Program-made: the position numbers and the translations under genes
Assembly (NCBI GenBank): GCA_963847615.1
Contig: CAWKAN010000020.1
Coordinates: 372,001 to 436,000, forward strand
Direction: 5' to 3'
Source of the DNA: Palsa-883 sp963847615
GTDB lineage: Bacteria > Pseudomonadota > Alphaproteobacteria > Acetobacterales > Acetobacteraceae
Length of the DNA: 64,000 nucleotides
Shown: piece after piece, positions 46,489 through 55,468 of the stretch
How positions within the stretch are numbered: position 1 is the first letter of the stretch
Layout of the letters: every line of letters begins with the position of its first letter
Notes under the pieces: model-generated
What the model was told of the DNA's origin: nothing
Databases searched by the model: none
Seen by the model: only the letters and a program-made list of their open reading frames with translations

Positions 46489-47154
46489 CTACCGTCCCTT
46501 CGCCAAACGCCGCTCGTACGCCTGCGCCAGCAGCGTGGAGGGGAACAGCATGGCGAAATAGATCAGTGCGATAACGGTATAGACCTCCAGCGGCCGGTAG
46601 GTGTCGGCGGTGATCAGCGTGCCCTGGTACAGCAAATCCGGCACCGCGATGGTCGAGACCAGCGAGGTGTTCTTCAGCTGGGTGATCGACTGGTTGACGA
46701 ACGGCGGGATCATCCGCCGTATCGCCTGCGGCAGGATCACCTTGCGCATCATGTTCCAGCGCGACAGCCCGAGCGCGCGGGCGGCGTCCCACTGGCCCGG
46801 CTCGATCGAAACGATCCCGCCACGGAATATCTCCGCGTAGAACGCGGCGGTATACAGCGACAGCGTCATCACCGCCGCCGCCATCGCCGGAATCTGGATC
46901 CCCAGCAGCACCGGCAGGGCGTAGTAGAACCAGACGATCTGCACCAGCAGCGGGGTGCAGCGGAACGCCTCGATGAAGCCGATCAGCGGGATGTTCAGCA
47001 GCTTCGAGCGGGACAACCGGCCCAGCCCGACCAGCAGGCCGATCAGCAGCCCAAGCAGGATGGTGCCCACCGTGTAGGCCAGCGTGACCAGCACGCCGAT
47101 CTCCAGCAGCGGGATGTAGCGCTGCAGGACATAGAAATCCCAGTGATAGATCAT
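46489..47154 (-). CDS. Polar amino acid ABC transporter permease (HisM/GlnP type)
   Basis: A 221-residue permease. ALGLSRWNMMRKVILPQAIR is the EAA loop, and IEAFRCTPLLVQIVWFYYAL is typical of polar amino-acid permeases. There are about five helices. A perfect 36-bp hairpin separates it from the binding-protein gene upstream. No ATPase gene accompanies it in the window. Confidence 0.92.
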   Translation of the reverse strand: MIYHWDFYVLQRYIPLLEIGVLVTLAYTVGTILLGLLIGLLVGLGRLSRSKLLNIPLIGFIEAFRCTPLLVQIVWFYYALPVLLGIQIPAMAAAVMTLSLYTAAFYAEIFRGGIVSIEPGQWDAARALGLSRWNMMRKVILPQAIRRMIPPFVNQSITQLKNTSLVSTIAVPDLLYQGTLITADTYRPLEVYTVIALIYFAMLFPSTLLAQAYERRLAKGR

Positions 47155-47167
47155 GCGGCCGAACTGC

Positions 47168-47207
47168 CCCGATCGGCCCGGCGCGCCCTCGCGCCGGGCC
47201 GATCGGG
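47168..47207 (-). terminator. Perfect 18-bp inverted repeat between binding protein and permease genes
   Basis: The arms CCCGATCGGCCCGGCGCG and its exact complement flank a 4-base loop CCCT (47186-47189). There is no T-run, and both neighbours are read in the same direction. It is therefore more likely an attenuator or 3-prime-protecting mRNA hairpin that keeps the binding protein in excess over the permease than a full terminator. Confidence 0.8.
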
Positions 47208-47211
47208 CTTC

Positions 47212-48058
47212 CTAGAAGCTCAGCTCCGGCGGCACCGCGTCGCGCGGCACGCCGTTCAGCGCCAGGCCATCCAGCATCCATTCGCGGATCTGGCCGAGGC
47301 CGCGATTGAAGTCGAGCCAGGCGTTCAGCACCTCGACGAAGCGCGTGTCGGACTCGTGCTGCACGCCGAGATCGCTCGGCAGCGCCACCGACGGGCTGTC
47401 GAGCAGATGGAACGGCCCGAGGCTCGGGTTGCGCCCGACCGTGGTCAGGCCGAGCAGCGCGGCCTGGATGATCACGTCGGCATGGCCCGATTGCAGCGCC
47501 AGCACCACCTGGTCGCGATTGGCAAAGCCGATCATCTGCGCCTTGGGAGCGAAACGATGCGCCACCACCTCGTGCAACGAGCCGATGTCGAACGCGATCT
47601 TCAGGTCGGGCTTGTTGATGTCGCTCCAGGTCTTCGGGTCGAAGCCGTGCTTCGCCAGGCAGCCGAACGGATGGATGATCATCGGCGTGGGTGAAGCCGA
47701 TCGCCATCGCACGGATCGGCGTCGGGTTCAGCGCGAAGGCCAGGTCGATCTTGTTCGACTGCAGGTCGAGCACCGAGTTGCCATAGGTGGACTCGACATA
47801 GGCCAGCTGCACGTCGAACACCTTGGCGATGTCCTTGGCCATGGAGATCGCCGCGCCGCTCCATTCCCCGGTCGCAATGTCCTTCTTGAAATACGGCAGC
47901 TCGCCGGGCAGTGCGGCGATGCGCAGCGTCTTGGTCCGCCGCACCCGGTCGAAGGTGCTCTCCGCCGCGCCCTGCGCATGCGCGCTGCCGATCAGCGCCG
48001 CCGCCGGCAGGATCGCCGCGACGCCGGCCAACGCCCGCCGGCCAAGTTTGTTGCTCAT
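47212..48058 (-). pseudogene. Polar amino acid ABC substrate-binding protein with a frameshift
   Basis: About 281 residues when joined. Signal peptide MSNKLGRRALAGVAAILPAA then GSAHAQ; mature part TKTLRIAALPGELPYFKKDI. It continues through DLQSNKIDLAFALNPTPIRA in the first frame to AIGFTHAD. The remainder (MIIHPFGCLAKHGFDPKTWS to the C terminus) is in another frame. One extra base near 47690 explains the split. It overlaps the upstream membrane-protein gene by 4 bp. Confidence 0.85.
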
Positions 48059-48483
48059 TGTTCAAGTCTCCCTGTTGTGGTCGGTGCGATGTTGCGAGCG
48101 ACGCGGCCCGGATGCAATGCGGGGATGAACCCGGTGGGCGTGGCGCCAGGCTGGGCCTCGGGCGGATCGGGGAAGCTGAAGCCGACCAGCGCCACCACCA
48201 TGCCGACCGCCCAGGCAAGGTAGATCGCGATGATCAGGTCGCGCGGGGGAAACCGCCGCGCGAGATAGCGCGCCGCCGGGTAGCCTGGCAGCAGCGCCAC
48301 GATGCCGGCGCCGAGCCCGCCCAGGCCGTACAGATGCACCCACATCGCGAAGCCGGTGACGAAAGCCACGAACACCGGCGGAATGCAGGCCATGATCGCG
48401 ATCTCGTGCCGCACGAACGCGGTCGCGCAGACCACGAAGACGAACAGGGCGACCGCCACGCCGTAGATCAGTGCCTCTGCCAT
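48055..48483 (-). CDS. Small hydrophobic membrane protein, unknown
   Basis: A 142-residue protein with about four hydrophobic segments (LIYGVAVALFVFVVCATAFV, MACIPPVFVAFVTGFAM, GLGGLGAGIVALLPGYPAA, LIIAIYLAWAVGMVVALVGF) and a polar Pro-rich tail. I do not recognise the family. It sits between aspartate dehydrogenase and the amino-acid binding protein with tight spacing (18 bp and a 4-bp overlap), so it is probably part of the same transport or assimilation unit. Confidence 0.7.
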   Translation of the reverse strand: MAEALIYGVAVALFVFVVCATAFVRHEIAIMACIPPVFVAFVTGFAMWVHLYGLGGLGAGIVALLPGYPAARYLARRFPPRDLIIAIYLAWAVGMVVALVGFSFPDPPEAQPGATPTGFIPALHPGRVARNIAPTTTGRLEQ

Positions 48484-48501
48484 GCTCCGGCGGCCGGCGC
48501 C

Positions 48502-49305
48502 TCAGCTGCCGACCTTGAGCGTGCCGACCAGGCCGCGCAGGCAGGCCAGCACCGACAGCGCGGTGATCTTGCCGGTGCGCGGGTTCTCCACGCTCGGCAC
48601 GTTCTCGATGGTCATGGTCAGGCGCGCGGCATCGGCCTCGACGCGGATGGTGTGGGTGTTGCGCGTCACCCCGGGGTCGGCCCAGATCTCCACCTGCGTG
48701 CGGATCGGCCCGATCCCGGCCAACGCCAGCGCGGCAGCCACATTGACGTTGGCCGGAAATCCCGCCGCGGCGTCCAGCGCGTTGCCGCGGAACACGCACA
48801 GCGGCGCCGCGATCCCCAGCACCCGGATGCCGTGGCGTTGCAGATAGGGCGCGCCGTCCAGCCCGGCCGGCGGCTTGCGGGTCTCCAGCGTCACGCTCTC
48901 GACCGGCCCCTCGGCCGCCGCGCGCACCGCATCCAGCCCGAGCAGCGCCCCGGTCGGCACCACGATGCGCGCCCCGCTCGCCGCGGCCTGGCGCACCAGT
49001 TCCATGCGCGGCAGCAGCGCCCCCACCGAGCACGGCACGAAGATCCGCCCCGCCGCGATCGCCGGCCCGGCGACCTGCTCGAACACCGCGGCCGGCGCCG
49101 CCTCGACGACGATGTCGCAGCCGGCAAGCTCGGCCAGCCCGACCACGCGCGGCGGCGCGCGGAACAAGGCGAGCCGCGCCGCGGCCCCGGCCGGGTCGCG
49201 CACCGCCACCGCTTCCAGCACCAGCCCCGGCACCCCGGCATCCAGCGCGCGCGCCAACGCCAGGCCGATGGCCCCGAGCCCGGCGATCCCGACGGTCCTG
49301 TTCAT
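48502..49305 (-). CDS. L-aspartate dehydrogenase-like protein
   Basis: A 267-residue NAD(P)-binding protein with VGIAGLGAIGLALARALDAG at the N terminus. Further segments typical of aspartate dehydrogenase are ETRKPPAGLDGAPYL, FRGNALDAAAGFPANVNVAA and the catalytic His region GVTRNTHTIRVEA. In NAD biosynthesis it makes iminoaspartate as an alternative to NadB; in catabolism it deaminates aspartate. The downstream amino-acid transporter favours the second use. Its start overlaps the mobA stop by 4 bp. Confidence 0.87.
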   Translation of the reverse strand: MNRTVGIAGLGAIGLALARALDAGVPGLVLEAVAVRDPAGAAARLALFRAPPRVVGLAELAGCDIVVEAAPAAVFEQVAGPAIAAGRIFVPCSVGALLPRMELVRQAAASGARIVVPTGALLGLDAVRAAAEGPVESVTLETRKPPAGLDGAPYLQRHGIRVLGIAAPLCVFRGNALDAAAGFPANVNVAAALALAGIGPIRTQVEIWADPGVTRNTHTIRVEADAARLTMTIENVPSVENPRTGKITALSVLACLRGLVGTLKVGS

Positions 49306-49922
49306 GCCTTGTCCTCCGGCCCGGCACGCCCCGCCAGCGCGCGGGCGGCGGCGAGGTCGGCGGGCGTATTGACGTTGTAAAACGGGTCCGGCGCAACCGC
49401 CGCAAACGCCACCGGGCGCATCCCCAGCGTGGCGGCGAAGTCGCGCACGCCGCGCGGCCCGGGCGCGCCGAGGAAGCCGCGCAGCGCCCCCCGCACCGCC
49501 ACCGGCCACAGCGCCACCAGGGTGTGGACGTATCCCCCGCTCGCGGCGCAGGACGGCGGCGGAGCCAGCGCGGCGGCCAGGTCGCGCGGCACGAACGGCG
49601 TGTCGCCGGGCACCGTCAGCAGCGCCGTTGCCCCCAGCGCCGCCGCCCAGTCGAGCCCGGCCAGCACGCCGGCGAGCGGTCCCTGGCCGAGGAACGCCCC
49701 GTCCGGCAGCACCGGCAGGCCGAAGGCGGCGAAGCGCGCCGGATCGCCGTTGGCGCTCAGCGCCAGCGCGGCGGCCTGCGGCGCCACCGCTTCGATGATC
49801 CGCGCCAGCAGCGACGCGCCGGCCAGCGCGAGCAGCGGCTTGTCGATCCCGCCCAGCCGCCGCGCACCGCCCCCGGCCAGAATCAGCGCGGCCGGCCGGT
49901 CGGTCGCGCCCGGCGCGGTCAT
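49302..49922 (-). CDS. mobA: Molybdenum cofactor guanylyltransferase
   Basis: A 206-residue nucleotidyltransferase. LILAGGGARRLGGIDKPLLA near the N terminus is the GTP-binding loop with the conserved Lys. GPLAGVLAGLDW and TVPGDTPFVPRDLA follow, with the metal-binding Asp in PGD. It attaches GMP to molybdopterin. It is coupled to the aspartate dehydrogenase gene, an unusual partner. ATG 49922 is preferred; an in-frame ORF runs further upstream into the tRNA and is not coding there. Confidence 0.9.
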   Translation of the reverse strand: MTAPGATDRPAALILAGGGARRLGGIDKPLLALAGASLLARIIEAVAPQAAALALSANGDPARFAAFGLPVLPDGAFLGQGPLAGVLAGLDWAAALGATALLTVPGDTPFVPRDLAAALAPPPSCAASGGYVHTLVALWPVAVRGALRGFLGAPGPRGVRDFAATLGMRPVAFAAVAPDPFYNVNTPADLAAARALAGRAGPEDKA

Positions 49923-49982
49923 GTCGGGCGCGCCGTCATGTCGGGAACCGGCCGATGCGGACCCGGTCGGGGAAGGCTCGGA

Positions 49983-50059
49983 TGGGGCGAGCGATGGGAC
50001 TCGAACCCACGGCATCCAAGACCACAACCTGGCGCTCTGCCAACTGAGCTACGCCCGCC
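49983..50059 (-). tRNA. tRNA-His (anticodon GTG)
   Basis: Reads GGCGGGCGTAGCTCAGTTGG on the minus strand, with loop TTGTGGT giving anticodon GTG at 50023-50025. The extra 5-prime G pairs with discriminator C, the hallmark of tRNA-His. The T arm GTTCGAGTC is intact and CCA is encoded. All stems pair. Confidence 0.95.
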
Positions 50060-50303
50060 ATCCGAGGGGCGGCGTTGTCGCCGATCACCCCGCCGGCGTC
50101 AACTCTCGCGGTCGGTCCGGAAACTCCGGCGGCGAAGCGCCGGCGGGGGAGTTTCGGCGCCGGGACGCCAGCAACGCCGCCACGATGCGGGGACGTCGTG
50201 GCACGTTTCCAACCCACCCGGCGCGGCAACAACCCGCCGCACCGCCCCGCCGGACGTTCCGGGCGGACGCTCAACCGCTGGCGCGCCAGGCGCGGCGGCG
50301 CGG
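50060..50303. other. Gap between vapC stop and tRNA-His
   Basis: About 240 bp with no recognisable gene. It should carry the tRNA-His promoter, but no -35/-10 pair stands out. Confidence 0.4.
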
Positions 50304-50720
50304 TCAGGCCGGCGCACTCCAGTCCTGCCACGCAAGATCGCGCACGCGCGCAAACTCCGAGACATTGGCCGTGACCAGTGTCGCGCCGCTGCGCAGCGCC
50401 TGGGCGGCGATCAGCACATCGTACGGGCCGATCGGCGTGCCGGCGGCTTCCAGCGTGGCGCGCAGGTCGCCGGCGGTCGCGGCATCCTCGGCATCGAAGG
50501 CGACGACGTCGATGCGCCCGGACAGGAAGACGCCCAGCCGTTCGGCGTTCTCGCGGCGGCGTTCGCTGCGTGCGACGCCGTACCACAGTTCGTAGAGCAC
50601 GACCGACGACACCGCGATCGACGCGCCGCGCGACATCGCCCGGCGCAACCGGGCGCGCACGCCCGCGGGCCGGTCCTTCAGCAACGCGATGACCGCGTTG
50701 GTGTCGAGCAGGTAGGTCAC
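50304..50720 (-). CDS. vapC: VapC-type PIN-domain toxin
   Basis: A 138-residue PIN ribonuclease starting at GTG 50720. The acidic metal ligands are visible as Asp in TYLLDTNAVIALL, Glu in VVLYELWYGVARS, Asp in IGPYDVLIAAQAL and the TANVSEFARV region. VapC toxins cut tRNA or rRNA. It overlaps its antitoxin gene by 4 bp. It lies about 240 bp downstream of tRNA-His sequence, a common landing spot for such modules. Confidence 0.92.
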   Translation of the reverse strand: MTYLLDTNAVIALLKDRPAGVRARLRRAMSRGASIAVSSVVLYELWYGVARSERRRENAERLGVFLSGRIDVVAFDAEDAATAGDLRATLEAAGTPIGPYDVLIAAQALRSGATLVTANVSEFARVRDLAWQDWSAPA

Positions 50721-50965
50721 GCAAACATGTCCTTGGCGTCGGGCATCGGCGGCTGCCGGCGGCCGTCCTCCATGAACGGCACGTCCGCGAAGCGATCCAG
50801 CGCGGCGAACCACTCGCCGACGTCGGTCAGCATCGGTTCCAGCAGGATGCCGCCGGCGACGCGGCGCAGGCGCACGCGGTCGCCGGGCAGGCGGAAGGCC
50901 AGCGGCAGGCGCACCGCCTGGCTGCGACCGTGCATGAAAATCCTGGCGATACCGGAGCCGGACAT
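50717..50965 (-). CDS. vapB: VapB-type antitoxin (AbrB fold)
   Basis: An 82-residue protein. The swapped-hairpin DNA-binding segment FMHGRSQAVRLPLAFRLPG is typical of VapB, and a C-terminal toxin-neutralising tail follows. The ribosome site (AGGAGG) is strong. Upstream, an AT-rich stretch (GTACATCATGAATATATATC, 50988-51007) probably holds the promoter and VapBC operator. Confidence 0.9.
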   Translation of the reverse strand: MSGSGIARIFMHGRSQAVRLPLAFRLPGDRVRLRRVAGGILLEPMLTDVGEWFAALDRFADVPFMEDGRRQPPMPDAKDMFA

Positions 50966-51041
50966 GGTGGGCCTCCTGGATGAGTGTACATCATGAATAT
51001 ATATCGACCGGTGCCGGGAAACAACCCGGGCGAAGGCCCCG

Positions 51042-52258
<1,217 letters not shown>

Positions 52259-52262
<4 letters not shown>

Positions 52263-53793
52263 GGCGGCGGGGTTCCTTCCCGGCGGGCGCATGGCGGGCG
52301 CGCATCATGCGAGCAGCGTTCGGCCCGGTCCATCGGGCGATCCGGCCCGCCTGTCGCCGCCCGGCCAGCGTCCGCGGTTGCCACGCCGGGCGCGCCCGAA
52401 ACCACCCCCGGCTCACCACCGGGTCGTAGCCCGGTGGCAGGCTGTTGCATGGGGTTGTGCCACGTCGCGCGCGGTTGCCCCGTCCGCGGCCGTGCCGGCG
52501 CCGCCGGCAACCTTGGCGCCGCTGCCGGCATCGCCAGCCCGGCCGCCGCGCCGCCAGCGCCCGCGGCAACCGTTCCCACGGCACCTACGACTGCCACCGG
52601 CTCACCACCGGGTCGTAGCCCGGTGGCAGGCTGTTGCATGGGGTTGTGCCACGCCGCGCGCGGTTGCCCCGCCCGCGGCCGCGCCGGCGCCGCTGGTAAC
52701 CCCGGTGCCGCTGCAGGCATCGCCAGCCCGGCCGTGGCCCCGCCAGCGCCCGCGGCAACCGTTCCCACGGCACCCACGACCGCCACCGGCTCACCACCGG
52801 GTCGTAGCCCGGTGGCAGGCTGTTGCATGGGGTTGTGCCACGCGGCGCGCGGTTGCCCCGCCCGCGGCCGCGCCGGCACGGCCGGCAACGCCACCGCGGC
52901 TGCCGGCGCCATCAGCCCGGGCGCCACCCCATCAGTGCCCTCGGCAGCCGTCCCCCCGGCGCCGCCAACTGCCACCGGCTCACGGTGCATGGGGTTGTGC
53001 CGCACTGCGTGCGATTGCCCCGCCCGCGGCCGCGCCGGCACATCCGGCAACGTCGGCGCCGCCGCTGGCGCCATCAGCCCGGGCGCCACCCCATCAATTC
53101 CCTCGGCAGCCGTCCCCACGGCGCTGCCAACCGCCATCCGCTCACCACCGGGTCGTAGCCCGGTGGCAGGCTGTTGCATGGGGTTGTGCCACGCCGCGCG
53201 CGGTTCCCCGGCCCGCGGCCGCGGCGCCGGCCATCCTGCCGCGGGCCGCCACGCCGCCCGGGCGCCGGTCTCCGGCGGCGGCGCCATCGCACCGGCCCGC
53301 CGGCCCGGCGCCGGCGCCGCAGCCCCGGCCCGGCGCACTGGCAGCGCCGGCGCCGCGGCGGTCAACCGCTCCGCCGCCGCCGCCGCCCTCCGGCCGATCG
53401 GCACCGCGCCGAACAACGGCACCGGCGTCTGCTGGCGCCGGGCCGACGTCCGCTCAGCCAGCGCGGTGGTGCGGACCGGCTCGCCCGCGTCGCAGCCGCG
53501 CCGGCACATCGGCTCGACCGTCGGGTCCGGCGCATGCGCCCGGTGGCTCAGCGCGTCGGCCAACGCGCGCAGCACGATGACCTGCGCCGCCAGCCGCCGC
53601 TGCGCCGCGTCGGCCGGCTGCAGCGCGGCGATCTCGCCGATCAGGCGGGTCAGCCGGGCCTGCCGCCAGGCGACCGGCGCGCCGGGCGGCGGCGCACGGT
53701 CGCCCGCCTCGCCTCCAGCAGCTCGGCGCCGACATGGTGCGGCGGCAGAAGGTCGCGGATGACGTCGGGCGTGGTGCCGGTGCCGAGGGGCAT
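52259..53793 (-). pseudogene. Hypothetical protein whose frame runs into repeat array 2 (one frameshift)
   Basis: ATG 53793 has an excellent ribosome site (AGGAGA). It encodes MPLGTGTTPDVIRDLLPPHH and GAELLE, then loses frame near 53718. The continuation, WRQARLTRLIGEIAALQPAD then AAQRRLAAQVIVLRALADAL, is alpha-helical and open in another frame, as if one G were missing. That frame then passes, in register, through all five copies of repeat array 2 and stops at 52259. Each copy adds a 54- or 63-residue unit with NPMQQPATGLRPGGE. The helical N-terminal part looks like a genuine gene; whether the repeats are translated is unknown. Function not recognised. Confidence 0.5.
52410..53190 (-). repeat. 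Tandem hairpin-core repeat array 2 (189-bp period)
   Basis: On the minus strand, the same 41-bp core as array 1 recurs, with its conserved CATG at 52448, 52637, 52826 and 53177. A shortened copy at 52988 has lost 27 bp, including the hairpin. Spacings are 189, 189, 162 and 189, all multiples of three. The cores are identical to those of array 1, while the intervening units are unrelated to those of array 1 but similar to one another. Confidence 0.85.
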
Positions 53794-53840
53794 GGGGCTC
53801 TCCTGCGGTTGCATGGTGGGCCGCCAGCCTAAGGCAATCA

Positions 53841-53859
53841 CACTAACGGCGAGTTAGTG
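53841..53859. promoter_or_regulatory. Perfect inverted repeat CACTAAC-N5-GTTAGTG
   Basis: A 7-bp perfect dyad with a 5-base spacer (GGCGA), 48 bp upstream of the ATG at 53793. It looks like an operator for a dimeric repressor such as a TetR or MarR protein, but no such gene is in the window. Confidence 0.6.
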
Positions 53860-54274
53860 GACCCGGCGGAATGCCCCATCCCGCCCGCCGCGGCAGGCCG
53901 GTCGCGCCGGCGGTCGATGCCGGAAACCACCCCGCCGCGGCACCCACCGGGGAAACCATCGCGGTCCGCGGGGGCATCCCGGTCATCATCGGGCCCCCGT
54001 TATCATCCGGCCCCCGTTATGATCGGGCCCCCGTTATCATCCGGCCCCCGCTCATCATCCGGCCCCCGCTCATCATCCGGCAAAGTGCCGATTTGATCGA
54101 CGCCGCTCGGTCCCCATTGCGCAACAGCGCAGTGCCGCACCGCCGATCCGGCGGTGCACCGGGCCCCGCCCGACCAGCCGATGCGTCCCGGCAGAACGAT
54201 CCGGCGCACCCGACGGCTCGACCACGCCACCCGGCGCCGCGCCAGGGTAACGGTCCACCGCGCCGCGTGCCCGC
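53860..54274. repeat. Gap with five and a half tandem 17/18-bp units (53985-54081)
   Basis: Units alternate between ATCATCCGGCCCCCGTT and close variants (ATGATCGGGCCCCCGTT, ATCATCCGGCCCCCGCTC). There is no supported gene. The rest of the gap to 54274 is ordinary GC-rich spacer downstream of the acetyltransferase gene. Confidence 0.8.
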
Positions 54275-54793
54275 TCACGCCCCGGTGTCGTACCGCTTGC
54301 AGAAATACAACCGATCATGCCCGGGCGGAAAATCCTCCAGCACGCCGAACAGGCCGAACCCCAGCTTCCGGTAGAACGGCGCCGCCTGGAAGCTGAACGC
54401 ATCGACATGCGTGCCGCGGCAGCCGCGCGCCCGCGCCTCGGTCTCCGCCGCCGCCAGCAACGCCGAGCCGACGCCCTGGCCGCGCAACGTCGGCGGAACG
54501 AACAGCATCTCGACATGCAGCCATTGGAAGGTCGTGCAGCCCCACAGGCCGCCGGCGACCGAGCCTTCATCGGTGCGGATCGGGATCACCAGCAACCGCG
54601 GCTGCGCCGAGCCGACCACCGGCCGCGAGCAGGCATCCAGCGCTTCGTAGACGGCCCGGAACACCTCGGCATCTGCCGCATCGCTGGCGACCAGCGGCGC
54701 GACCAACGCCACGCCCGGCGCGACTGCGGCGGACGGGGCCGCGACAGGCGGCATCGGTTGGCGCCCTGCGGGTGGAACGCCCGCAACGATCAT
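54275..54793 (-). CDS. GNAT-family N-acetyltransferase
   Basis: A 172-residue protein with the acetyl-CoA motif TLRGQGVGSALLAAAE near residue 105 and a C-terminal FYRKLGFGLFGVLEDFPPGH. The first 35 residues are Ala/Pro rich, so the true start may lie downstream of ATG 54793. Substrate unknown. Base use is like its neighbours. Confidence 0.82.
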   Translation of the reverse strand: MIVAGVPPAGRQPMPPVAAPSAAVAPGVALVAPLVASDAADAEVFRAVYEALDACSRPVVGSAQPRLLVIPIRTDEGSVAGGLWGCTTFQWLHVEMLFVPPTLRGQGVGSALLAAAETEARARGCRGTHVDAFSFQAAPFYRKLGFGLFGVLEDFPPGHDRLYFCKRYDTGA

Positions 54794-54910
54794 CGACGCC
54801 GGCGCCGGTCGAACGCGCCCCGCCGGCGCCTCGCCCCGACCGGCCGGGCCGCCGTCACGGCGCGCCGCGCGAGGCAGCGAACCGCGACGGGCGGACCGCG
54901 GTCCGGCAAA

Positions 54911-55237
54911 TCAGGCCACCGTGTCCAGGTTCGCGGCCGAGCCGGTCGCGCCGGCGGTGGACGCGCTGCCCGCACCGCCCGGCTGCGTCGCGCCGGCAGC
55001 GCCGCCGTGGTGGTGATGGGGGGGCTTGGCCGTCTCGCTGGTCGGCGGGGGCGCGCCGGCCTGCGCCCCGTTGGCCTGCGCCGTGTTGGCGTGCGTTGTG
55101 CCGGCCTGGGTCGGGCCGGCGGTCGGCCCCGTCGTCTGCGCCTGCGCCGTGGCGGCCGTCTGCGGCTGCTGCTGCAGTTGCAGCAGTTGCTGTTCCATGG
55201 CCGTCGAAGACACCGATGAGATGCTCGAAATGCTCAT
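54911..55237 (-). CDS. Low-complexity Gln/Ala/Thr/Gly-rich protein, unknown
   Basis: A 108-residue protein. A Ser-rich start (MSISSISSVSSTAMEQQ) precedes a Gln-rich LLQLQQQPQ and a Thr/Ala/Gly-rich middle. A KPPHHHHGGAAG segment could bind metal. There is no signal peptide or membrane helix. The start ATG 55237 has AAAGGA upstream. It is divergent from the P1B ATPase gene. The His cluster next to a metal pump is suggestive but may be coincidence. Confidence 0.6.
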   Translation of the reverse strand: MSISSISSVSSTAMEQQLLQLQQQPQTAATAQAQTTGPTAGPTQAGTTHANTAQANGAQAGAPPPTSETAKPPHHHHGGAAGATQPGGAGSASTAGATGSAANLDTVA

Positions 55238-55468
55238 GACGCCAATCCTTTCTTCAGGTGGCCTTTCTTCAGGTGGCAGGCGGACACTGCGGCGGAAAGG
55301 TGAATCAGGTCTTAACACCCGCGTGACGAACGGTGACGAAGCCAGTCTGCGACCCTGCCCCCAGACCGGCTTCGCACCCCCGCCGGCCCGGTGCCCTCAA
55401 CGCCCGGCCCGGAACCGGCTAAACCTCCTCCCGACCGCCGCCCGCCCGGCCGCGGCGGAGACCACCGC
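55238..55468. promoter_or_regulatory. Divergent promoter region before the metal ATPase gene
   Basis: 231 bp containing a short direct repeat of TTTCTTCAGGTGGC at about 55251-55277. The direct repeat could be a regulator site. An upstream in-frame ATG for the ATPase at 55391 is less likely than 55469. Confidence 0.45.

Noticed and set aside
47168..47207. Ordinary rho-independent terminator
   Set aside because: The stem is perfect but there is no following T-run and the flanking genes belong to one transporter, so an attenuating or stabilising hairpin is more likely.
52410..53190. Second CRISPR-like repeat array
   Set aside because: The period is 189 bp and the inter-core sequences are related; again no cas genes.
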